From the NCBI GenBank assembly GCA_034698045.1, contig JAQGAU010000396.1, positions 1-29,095 of the forward strand: DNA of 29,095 nt, given 5' to 3'. Both the position numbers and the translations under genes were made by a program. This DNA comes from Paramacrobiotus richtersi (taxonomy: Eukaryota; Tardigrada; Eutardigrada; Parachela; Macrobiotidae). The notes under the pieces were generated by a model. That model made no database searches. It was not told the origin of the DNA and was given only the letters and a program-made list of their open reading frames with translations. Shown piece after piece: positions 10,501-20,100 of the stretch. Position 1 is the first letter of the stretch; each line of letters starts with the position of its first letter.

Positions 10501-13500
10501 GCTTAATTTGTGTATACGTTACGTTACGTTTTCAGTTTAAGTAGGTAGGTAGCTCTTGAAGTAATGTGTCGTGTGTCGTTCTGCAGCTGCTGATGTCGCA
10601 TATCCGAGAGCGGCTGCCCGAACTGAAAAATCAGATCAATTCCATGACCCTGGTCCACAAGAAGCTGCTGGAGGAACTGGGCAGTCAGGTTAATACTGCG
10701 GAGAGGAGATCCGTGTTGATTAAGTTGATTGTAGAATTCGTCAAGGCATACAGCTCCACCGTGGACGGGACCAATCTGGAGATTGACGGCGACAAGAAAC
10801 TGAAAGGCGGGGCATTGATTAACCTGGATATTTTCCAAAATATTTTTTATTCCAATTTATTTTATGTGGAGGCTCTGGGGGAGTTGGACCTGCAGGATAT
10901 TGTGCTCACTTTACGAACGGCTGCGGTATGGTGGTACAAAAATTACAGATGAAAGTGCCGCTAAGTTTTAAAAAATACTTTAATTGCTTCTGCTTCTACG
11001 AGCTTATGCCACTCTTCTGTCACTACATAATGCAACGCTGCGTAAAAGAAACAACATATGAAAATATTATTTTACACAATCGAGTAACTGAGCGAAGCAA
11101 TAAATAAATACAGCTTTAATTAGCGTATAGCGGGTTAAAATTACAAAATGATTCACATAGACAGTGGACAATAACTGACATTTTATTTGATTTTTGGAAT
11201 TTTTATTGTGTCTACATTGTCTCTGGGCTAGTGCCGCATCAAAAAAAGCAAAAAAGTAACGAGCGAAGTACTAGTACTTCCATCGCCAGTGTAGTGGAAG
11301 CGAACCAACAAGAATTTAATTGTAAGTATTTTAATTAAGCGTTACGAATGGATGCGAAAAGAATTTGTGGGTGCAGCATTCGGTTGTTACGCAGTTTGCT
11401 TGGGAAAGGTAAAATACAAACCTGTGAACCGAAATTCTGGCGATCCCATTCTTTGACAACTTGTATGAAAAATGCGTCCAACTGTTTCTTTTCAAAATTT
11501 AATAGTAACGTTGATTTCAGACAAATGTCAGAAGGCTGGTTTTAGTGCAAAACAGTCCTCATTTATGCGAGCATATTTACTGCAAGTTTCGCATGAATCG
11601 GATTACGGGAAGAATTTAATTTTGGGCACACAGGTTTATGGTCACACTTGCTTGAGGGACTGCGCAACAGCCGGATGCGGCACCCTCACATGGTTCTCGC
11701 CCGTGTACGGTTATCGTCCTTTAGCTATACCGAAAACTGAATTATGTAAATATTTCCAAACCGCATGCACGCAAAATTTCCCGTGCTGACTAATGAAAAT
11801 ACAAGATGCTCGCCCTTACGTCATGAGTGAATAGTTTGCAGAAGATAAGTGCAAGAATCGAAGTAGGTCGAAACGATGAGATGCGGTTTTTTTTACTGTT
11901 TCAGTTTCAGTAGCTAGTGATTTGTTCAAATGTGGTACCACAGCCTACCTGACACTGAACAACAGCTTTACCACCATAAAGGTTTGGGACTTCACTGGCA
12001 TTCGTTTCAGGGTTTGTACCCGCCGCTAACGGTCCCGGATATGGCTTTCCAACAACTGGCTAAAGGTCAGATTGCTCGAATGCTTCCTCCTTGTCTGCAG
12101 TGCGTCGATCTGGTTCATGAAGAAATGCAACGCGTTATTCAGCGCTGCGGAAAGGACATTCAGGTGTGTGGTTTGTTGTTGGGACAAACATAGGAATCAG
12201 GGTGAAGTTGTAGTGTTATGCATTTAATAATTAATATTTAATATTATCGTAATTTTATCATACTGAATGATTAGCTGTTGGACTGAATTCAACAATGCTA
12301 ATAACTGGAAGTTTTGCGTTGTAGCGCGAGTTTCATCGATTTCCGAAACTCCATGATGCTATCCTTGGCACGGTTAGTGAGTTTCTGAAGGAGAAAGCCG
12401 AATCGACGACGAAAATGGTCAGATACTTGCTGGACGTAAGTATACGTACGGTTGACGATCAATATCATAGCTAGTTTAATCGACATGCGGTACCGACTGC
12501 CGCAGACTGGTCTAGTTTTTGTTGGACTTCGGTATTGGCTTCTTTTCAGATTGAAGTGACATATATTAACCCCAAACATCCCGACTTCTGCCACGAAATG
12601 GAAGCCCTCCTGGAAGAGCGGTCCGCTGCCCGTGGAGAACAAAATGGCGAAGGAGCCAGCGGTCATCAATGCGATAACTACGGCAAACAATCGTTTGGTC
12701 AAGCGACCAAAGCCGCGTCTGCGGTGAGTATGGCCAAAACGTCTCCGCAGCTGATGTCTGGGTCTGGAAAGGGTTGCAAGCTGGCAAGCAATCCGGTGTT
12801 TGGAGCCAGCAACGGCCAGCAACTGCCCGTGCGCGAGGCCAACTTTTTGGTTGAGGTACATCCAGAGAAATTTGTTTATTGCATTTCCGTTATTGTTTAC
12901 CGTATATGTAGTGTATTTTCGAATTGTCAATGAATGCTTATGTAATATGAAGTTTATGATTGTTAAGTAACGTAGGTTTATGTATTACTTTAATATGTTA
13001 TGACTTGATTTAATTCCGAATAATTATGATAAACATTTTAAATACATACATACTCCTCGGTTTGCAGCAGTTGTTCGAAGACGGTGACGAGGCAGACCAT
13101 ATTCCCGTATGTTTTAGGTTGACGAATTCGATCCATCTAACATTTCAGCGCGGGAAATGGAAGACGTAGAACTAATGAAGAAACTCGTGACAAAGTACTT
13201 TACCATTGTGCAAAAAACCGTTCACGAAATCGTTCCTAAAGCCATCGTGCATTCACTAATTCAAGAGACAAAGGTAAACTCAAATTCCTGGTCATGCAAA
13301 GTCAGGTCTTTTGAAACAAACTGCAAAGGGATTACTTTAATTGTAGAGCACCCTGAATCAAGTCCTGCTGGAGAAGCTGTACATGATGGGAACCACGAAT
13401 GACTTTGCCATTCTGGAGGAGGCCAAACATGTTACCGAAGAGCGGAAAATCGTTATGGCCATGCTGGATGTCTTCAAGGAGGCCAGCAGAATCATCAATG

Positions 13501-13535
13501 AAGTGCGGGACATGTCGCATTACAGCGTTCATTAG
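7553..13535 (+). CDS. Drp1: Dynamin-related protein 1-like GTPase, copy 2 (complete; G4 motif altered)
   Basis: Tandem paralogue of copy 1 with identical intron positions and phases. Coding exons: 7553-7672, 7865-7991, 8169-8290, 8412-8498, 9513-9675, 9733-9881, 10161-10265, 10587-10925, 12011-12163, 12325-12435, 12550-12855, 13118-13273, 13347-13535, giving 708 residues. P-loop GAQSAGKSS (38-46), DLPG (146-149), NRSQ (246-249), stalk and GED are all present. The G4 motif reads TMLD (215-218), so the lysine that stacks on the guanine base in TKxD GTPases is methionine. Two introns are greatly expanded: intron 4 (8499-9512) and intron 8 (10926-12010). Intron 5 (9676-9732) is only 57 bp and has no in-frame stop. 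Exon 9 differs from copy 1 at 3 of 51 residues; the variable region (exon 11, 102 codons against 108) and the last exon diverge most. The frame is intact from ATG to TAG, so it is a gene and not a relic, but GTP affinity or specificity may be changed. Confidence 0.92.
8804..8829. repeat. Heptamer microsatellite (GTCATTA)n
   Basis: Three perfect tandem copies of GTCATTA plus a partial fourth, inside intron 4 of dynamin copy 2. Confidence 0.9.
9401..9425. repeat. 25-bp repeat with palindromic core, copy A (intron 4)
   Basis: ATACCTGCAGTATGGGAATA followed by TACTG. The identical 25 bases recur at 10362-10386 in intron 7 of the same gene, on the same strand. CAGTAT and ATACTG face each other as an imperfect palindrome. 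This is probably the core of a small dispersed element. Confidence 0.75.
10362..10386. repeat. 25-bp repeat with palindromic core, copy B (intron 7)
   Basis: Identical to 9401-9425. It lies in the 321-bp intron between exons 7 and 8 of dynamin copy 2. Flanking bases differ apart from one or two positions, so this is a short mobile or recombined motif and not a long duplication. Confidence 0.75.
11348..11789 (+). CDS. Candidate two-exon cysteine-rich gene nested in intron 8 of dynamin copy 2
   Basis: I do not recognise this gene. Two open segments join in frame through a canonical intron: exon 1 is 11348-11408 (ends AAAG before GTAAAA) and exon 2 is 11521-11789 (after TTGATTTCAG), ending in TGA. 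The 109-residue product is cysteine-rich. It has CGC near the N-terminus, then CxxxCxxxxC around residues 63-72 and three more cysteines in the last 15 residues, the final residue being Cys. Such spacing is typical of disulfide-bonded secreted proteins, but no signal peptide is visible at this start, so an upstream exon may be missing. The stretch [10 protein letters not shown] faintly recalls the helix leading to the catalytic Glu in GH19/lysozyme-like enzymes; this is only a resemblance. The host intron is 1085 bp here against 267 and 450 bp in the other copies, so the gene came in with extra DNA. It may be a chance ORF or a fragment. Confidence 0.35.
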
Positions 13536-14125
13536 CTCTGTCTGTTTTTGGTGTTGATGCCGCAACCGCTGACTGCGGACGCGTAGTTTTGTAACTAGCG
13601 GCTGTCTTAAATTTTTCTTCACGGAAGCGTACCTTTTTCCACCGTCACCTTCTGCTTTCTGTCCAAGAGTACAAAACTGTTGGTATATATTCTCACTGGC
13701 TGTTGCAATATTGTTCGAGTATGGACATCTGGTGTAAAAAATGTGTAATGGTAAAACCGTCGTTTTCGGAGCACTTCTGAAAACCTTAGCGAGCTAAACC
13801 TTTGGAACTTTATAGACAAACTACGTTTTTCCTTTAACCAAGAAATTTATCCCTAACTGAAGGACAAGAAAGTAATAATAAGTACTTCGTACTAGTGTTA
13901 ATATACATAAATACTACATGGGTTCTATGCGCGAATCTGAGCATTAAGTTCCTACTGATGAACTGGGTCATTTTTCTTTAACAATGTTGTACGACGGTAT
14001 CATAGCGGATATGTCAAGAACATCTGTACTGCATGAAACGCAGGATTGTCATACCACTTAATCTTGGTAGGTGATTATTAGAGACGAATCTGGTTATAAA
14101 ATCGCATGCCGCGTTATCACAAAGT
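13536..14125. other. Intergenic, convergent 3' ends
   Basis: This lies between the stop of dynamin copy 2 (+) and the stop of the TauD pseudogene (-), so it should contain two converging 3' regions. It is AT-rich, with only short, featureless open frames and no recognised element. Confidence 0.5.
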
Positions 14126-15106
14126 TCATTCTTGTTTCGGCATGGCCGGTCCGTACGGTCGGTCACCCAGGAGCGTTGCTCGGTGCATGATACGGCTATT
14201 GGGCAAGTAGTCCGCCACAGCGTAATGTTGCGTCAGCCGGTTATCCCACATGGCTACGCCTCCTTCTTTCCAGTGCCGACGGACGACAAATTCTGGTTTG
14301 GAGCAAAAGTCGTTTAGGTATTTCAGAAGCACATCGCTCTCATCTCGGGTTAAATTGTTGATACGGCTTGAAAAATCCCCGCAGAAGACCCCACTAACTG
14401 GGTGGACACGTACCAAAGGATGAGTGGTAGGTAAATTGGCCTGGAGAATGATAACAAAATCAAGTGCTGAACTATGAAAATTTAATCATGTTCATAGCTT
14501 AACAAAAGCATTTTGTATGTGAAAGGAATAAAATGCATGATCGTTTAACATAAGGGCGCTGGTCATAAACTACGTAAAAGGTTGACTATCTAAACAATGC
14601 CGACAAAGTCAACTTAATAGTAGTAGAAGATTACACTTGTACGCAGAAGTATTCTTTGTTGCTGCGCAATCTTTGCAGGCTTGCAATTGTCTTAACATTA
14701 TGTACAGACATCACGTCATGACAGTAGCTCTCGGTGTGCTGCACACATTCATTCCTTAGGCATAGCATACTGAATTTCGGCTGCATAATTTTTCTTACCG
14801 ATTTTCGCTACTATAAGAAATAGTTTATTTTACATTTTATACACTGGTACGATTTTTGTCCATTAAGTTACCGCAATTGTGGCCATAGCTTCTTTGGGAT
14901 CCGTCCATCGGTCTGCCGGGAATCCCTTGGTAAAATCATGGACGACTGTTAACTTGTCCACCAACTCTCGCATCCATGGCGACAATGCCCTATAGGCAGC
15001 CGCTGTCGACGCCCAGCACGTGTCACCGCCACGGTGGCGGCAGCAAAATGGCGCGCAGGACGCTTCCCAACGGGGGTATCGGAATAAAGGTCACATCTGT
15101 ACACCA
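14126..15106 (-). pseudogene. Truncated, frameshifted TauD-like dioxygenase pseudogene
   Basis: A partial copy of the intact gene at 25037-26534. The exon 3 equivalent (14126-14440) is open, starts after a good CAG acceptor and ends in TGA at the same place. It lacks three codons after HPVSG relative to the intact gene. The exon 2 equivalent (14872 to about 15106) keeps the donor after ATIA but has one extra base near 15041-15062, where the intact gene encodes PPCGGD, and this creates an in-frame TGA. The iron-binding HxD region reads WCTD, so the histidine is replaced by cysteine. Homology stops abruptly at about 15106; the first half of exon 2 and all of exon 1 are missing. The retained intron (14441-14871) shows that it arose by DNA duplication and not retrotransposition. 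Confidence 0.9.
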
Positions 15107-16033
15107 AGGGGAGGAAATAGCTCTGAATTTTCAAAGTTTTTAATGCGTGATTTGGTTTAACATAGCGGTTTACATACATCAATCAGATGAAGATCGTAAT
15201 CGTGCTGATCCATCCTCCTCCATAGAACTCTATGCTAAACCAACTCATGCATGAACAAATTCCCTGTGATCAGTGCAAATGTGCTGCATTTTAGCTGCTT
15301 CTCAAATTCTTGTCGACGTCAATACGAGGCCTCGTGCGATCTGCTTGTAAAGCGGTCCTTCATTCTTTAATTGAACTGAGACCACCCTAAACCCTTATAT
15401 TTTTTGGCGTTTTAATACCGTACAGAACTGAGTTATAAAAGGTGATTAAATTTTTGAAACTCGAGGGGAATCTATGGTACAAAAATGCATGGAAAAAGTT
15501 ATCCTGAAATCATTAGGGCTATTTTATCATGGCTCTAGCCGCTGATAACCTTTTAGTACGAGTAAGTATTATCCATTTCGAAAGCAGATTTGGGAAAAGG
15601 ACGAATAGTCCTTTTAGTATCGAGTATTTCGTATTTGATTTGAGAAGAAGGTTCGAACTGTCTTCTATCTGCATTGTGAAGTTTACAAATACCGTATTAA
15701 ATAGGTTTATTCGTACGTTCAGCCGGCAAGATATGCTTGATCTTTTTTATGCACATAGGTATGCACAGTAATTAGCCAGATCCTGGAGGCCGGTATATAT
15801 GTTGAGGCTGCTTGTAATCGTTCCAATAAACGTTATGACCATCGCAGAATAGCAGTCACAATATAACAGATGGAGTAGATTAGAATATAACAGACAATAA
15901 CAGATAGAATACATTGCGCTGCAAGTAGCGGAACATACCGAGAAATGGAAGATACGAAGGAAAACATCTTTTTCCCGCTTGCTGATTTCCATTAAATAGT
16001 CTGCAATCGTTCGCCAGACCAGTGAGATAAAGT
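15107..16033. other. Gene-free stretch upstream of the truncated TauD copy
   Basis: Missing TauD exons would be expected here but no trace of them is visible. Open frames of about 80 codons on each strand (15529-15771 plus, 15747-15992 minus) have no family signature and no supporting splice context. Around 15845-15920 the strings AATAACAGAT/AATATAACAGA recur three to four times as a weak local repeat. Confidence 0.45.
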
Positions 16034-16158
16034 GGCGCCGAGAACCCTGTTACCATCGAAATGTTACAGTCACGAAACGCTGCGTCGCCAAAAGGTCAAC
16101 GCGCCGAAACATTGCAGCGCCCAAGATACAACGCCGAGACGTTATGCGCCGAAATGAC
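16034..16158. repeat. Degenerate short tandem repeat with GCGCCGAAA-type core
   Basis: Variants of GCGCCGAAAYGTTAC are spaced roughly every 14-20 bp: GGCGCCGAGAACC at 16034, then CATCGAAATGTTACAG, CACGAAACGCTGC, GTCGCCAAAAG, GCGCCGAAACATTGCAG, CGCCGAGACGTTAT and GCGCCGAAATGACC. It is GC-richer than its surroundings and ends about 14 bp from the point where the dynamin relic begins, so it may mark a rearrangement breakpoint or the end of a mobile element. Confidence 0.6.
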
Positions 16159-16171
16159 CTGTCACCCTAAT

Positions 16172-16380
16172 GCGCTCATCGGTAATTTGTTTCGCCTCTT
16201 CCACGATGGCAAACTGATTAGTAGCTCCGGACACGTACAGCTTTGCAAACAGGACCTGAGAGAGGGTTTTCGGCATTTAAACACACAAATCAGTAAGCGG
16301 ATTGATTGGAGATAACTCAAATGGATCTCAACTGCACACTGGGTTAGTGAGGTACTTTAGTTTCCTCGACTAAGGAATGA
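16172..16380 (-). pseudogene. Dynamin relic: GED exons 12-13 fragment (fourth copy)
   Basis: On the minus strand, 16380-16356 matches the last eight codons of dynamin exon 12 (HSLVEETK-like) up to a GT donor. An 85-bp intron with residual similarity to intron 12 of copy 3 follows. Then 16270-16172 matches the first 33 or so codons of the last exon (KTLSQVLFAKLY ... EEAKQITDER). The acceptor that should read CAG reads CCG, so splicing could not work. The stalk side and the C-terminal end are both missing, and homology ends at the repeat at 16034-16158. Since the intron was copied, this is a decayed genomic duplicate, closest by eye to copy 3. Confidence 0.88.
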
Positions 16381-17158
16381 AATAATTAGCCAAAATATTC
16401 AATTCGAAGTGCTCGAAATATGTAACGCGATGATAGAGCAAGCGTCCGCAATGACGGATCGGATCAAAAATTTGTTCTGTACAAGAGCATATTGTTAGTA
16501 ATATAGTTTTTTTTAATTATTTCTAAACACGGATATCATGAAACTGTGAGGCGGCAGCCGAAGGTGTTTCTTTTACTCTATAGTATAGCTATGGCCTATG
16601 CATAGCTTTATGAGGTCGATCGATTAAAGATTAAGCTTAGCACACGGTGCACACAATGACCCTCATGCATTGTGAAAAACTACTATGTATTACTTTCCAT
16701 AATTATTTGGTGAATGTAAAGTCTGTCGTTTCGAGAACAAAACGCAAAATTCCTTCTTTCGTACTTCTAGGTACTCACGAAGTACTCACGACGTCGGTCA
16801 CTAAAACATTGAATATTTTCCGTTGCAGTACATGTACAGCACAACAATTACAGCACTGCCAACATTCACATAATGATATGGTACTTACTGTCTTCTGACA
16901 CCGTACTGTTATCTCGTACATAAATTTATATACAGTAGTTGTTTTGGCATGTGTTTTGCGTAACATATTCCTTGATTTATCATGTATGTAATATAGATGA
17001 CATTTTGAGTTCATAGCATATTTCTCGATGAAACAAGGCAAACGATGTATAGAGCCGAATGTTTATGTTCTCATAAAAAAAACTGCGGAAAGTGGACCTT
17101 GCAGCTGAACAACAACTGCACACGTATCCCACTACAAGTTACCCAAAAACAGATCGAA
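16381..17158. other. Gene-free stretch downstream of dynamin copy 3
   Basis: This is the 3' flank of the minus-strand dynamin gene. It is AT-rich. Open frames of 83-90 codons on both strands have no recognisable family, and the one at 17045-17317 is antisense to the last dynamin exon. No RNA gene or element was recognised. Confidence 0.5.
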
Positions 17159-20100
17159 CTAGCGCAGCGTGTAATGCGACATGTCCCGAACTTCGCTGAT
17201 AATTTTGCTAGCCTCGTTCAAGGCATCCAGCATAGTCTGGACACTCTTGCGCTCTTCGGTAACGTGTTTCGCCTCTTCCATGATGGCAAACTCATCAGTC
17301 GTCCCGGGCATGTATAGCTTTCCAAGCAGGACCTGGGAGAGGGTTTTCTGCATTTAAAAGGAAAGTAAGCGGGTGGTTTCATGATCAGCAGTTCAACAGC
17401 TGAAATCAAATGGATCTACATAAATTGCACACTTGAAGAGTAACTGAGACACCTTAGTTTCCTCGATCAGGGAATGAACAATGGCCTTGGGGACGATGTC
17501 GTAGATAGTTTTCTGGACGATAACAAAGTACTTGGTGACGAGATTATTCATCAGTTCCACGTCCTCCATTTCGCGCGGCGGAATGTTCGATGGATCAAAT
17601 TCCTCAGTCTAAACAACCAGGACTGACAACAAGTAAACCTTTTCACTTGTTATCTAGCATACAAGTATTCGTATACAGATAAGTGAGAAAAAGCGATGTA
17701 ATTGCTGTAAACCTAATTTAGTGTAGCATGCACTATTTGATGCAATAATAAGGCATCAAAACGAAAGAAATACCGTGAACATGGAAACGCTAAACTGCGC
17801 ATGTTACGATATTACAGGATATATTTTAGATGTTATTTATATATTTTATTTACAAGGCAATAGTACCGATGACGGTAATATGTTAGAAATACAAGAGCAA
17901 CAGATCCAGGACCCCCGGTACGCACACACCATAACATAATCGCAATAAACTCTCAATATCGATGTAGCGATGTATCGATGTGTCGATGCACAACCCGGTA
18001 CGTAGTAGACTTATTTATCGTGCCGTTATCGAGCTGTCGATTTGTCAACTGTGTACAATTGTGTCGACACACAATGGGATGACAACATGAAAATGTCATG
18101 TCAGGTCAGAAAATTACAAAGTCGATTCAATATGGCAAGAAACGGTACGTGGTATGTACCTACGCCTGTTTGCTATTGTGCTACCCGGTAGTAGTCAATA
18201 CAGAAAAAAGTACGAGGACATCATTGTGCTGTGCGCCGGGCCTACGTCACAGCATGATGCCATGCACCACAGCGCTATGGCACAGAGCCTATTATGCTCT
18301 GTGCTATAGCCATGGTGCCGTTGTAGTGTAGGCGGCGCACAGGATAACGATGTCCTCGATCGTAGCAGAACCCACGCCTTTGCCCCTCGATCTGCACGGC
18401 TGTCTGCATGTATACCTCTGCTAGGAAGTTCGCCTCGCGGATCGCCTGTTGCCCACTGTTCCCGAACACTGGCCCCCTCGGAAGTGTGCCACGTTTGCCG
18501 GTAGGGTTCGCAGAACCTCGCCCAGCTGCCGATGGCGGTTTTCCAATGTTGCGTGCTATACGCGACGCCGCCGGCACTGCGATCATCACTTGTCCAATGA
18601 AATTGCCGAAGTTACCACCTTGGCTGCTTGTTTGTTCTCCACTGCCTTCTTCTTTTTGATCCCCACGAGCAGCTGACCGTGCTTCCAACAGCGCTTCCAT
18701 TTCGTTACAAAAATCGGGGTGCTTTGCATTAATGTACGTGACTTCGATCTAAAAACAGCGGGGGAATATTTGGGATAATTCATGACCGATGCGTCTTACA
18801 TCCAACAGGTATTTGACCCTTTCCGTTGTTGAATCCGTTTTCTCCTTCAGGAACTCACTAACGGTTCCCAGAATCTTTTCATGAAGCTTGGGAAATTTCC
18901 GGAACTCCCTCTGCATACATAAATACGGTAATTTTACAGATGCGATGATTGCGATCGAGCATTACTACACGATTGTGACTTGTGAGCAATGTGAAATAGT
19001 TGGAAACTGTGAAGAACTCGCTTAACACCTGAATGTCCTTTCCGCAGTGCTGAATGACGCGTTGCATTTCTTCATGCACTAGATCGACACAATGCAAGCA
19101 TGGTGGAAGCAGGCGGGCAATCTGACATTTGGCCAGTTTTTGGAAAGCGATGTCCGGTACAGTAAGCGGGGGGCACAAACCCTGAAATGTATGCCGGTTT
19201 ACTGAATCTTTGACCTTAAACTTCGGTTTCCGTACGGCAAATGCAAACGAGAACGTTAACGGGAAGATAACATTCGAATACTGACATTCCGAAATCCGAA
19301 TACAAATACTCGAGTTCACTACGTATGCGTATCAGATGCGGTGAGATGCCGCAACATTTTTTGCAAACTGATGCATTCCGCACAAAATGTTGCGGCGTTC
19401 TGAATAGTGTTGGGTAGTAAATAAATATTAAGTAAATTATAGTAAGTAGCAAATGGCTTCCTTAGTATTAAATATTAAGTACATAGTGGTGTTAAACTTT
19501 AAAAGAAAGTGATATATCGCTAAATGCGTCAAGCAGTAATTGTACACTGTGAGTGGCCAGAGCGCTCACGTCCAAAGTGTGTCGCGAAACTGCGTCTACA
19601 TATTTACGAAGTAATTAAAGAATTTCTTTACCGCAGCCATTCGTAAAGTCAAGATGATGTCTTTCAGTTCCAAATCGCCCAGAGCTTCCACATCAAACAA
19701 GCTGGAGTAGAAGGCATTTTGAAAAATATCCAGGCTAATCATGGCTCCGCCTTTGAGCTTATGACTGCTGTCGCTGATTTCCAGACTGGTCCCGTCTAAT
19801 GTGGTACTATACGCCTTGACGAATTCAACGATTAGCGTAATCAGCAGCGATGCCCGATCAACAACCGGACGCCCGAGTTCACTCAGGCGCTCCTTGTGGG
19901 ACAAGGTCAGCGAGTTGATATGCTCCTTAAGGTCAGGGAGCCGCTCGCGAATGTGGGACATTAACAGCTGTAAACAAAAGACTTGCTATCTGTAACTATT
20001 CTGCAAAGGTTACGCCTTACGGTGTTTAATGTCCGGGCCAGGTGAGGGGTTCCATGCCTGTGGGCCAGTTCTGAGTACTGCTTTCGCAGGAAGGTTTGCT

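Noticed and set aside
15640-15680. GGTTCGAACT string as a tRNA B-box
   Set aside because: No cloverleaf or A-box at the right spacing could be drawn around it.
17045-17317. 90-codon plus-strand ORF over the last exon of dynamin copy 3
   Set aside because: It is antisense to the GED exon, with the matching shadow at the relic (16061-16315).
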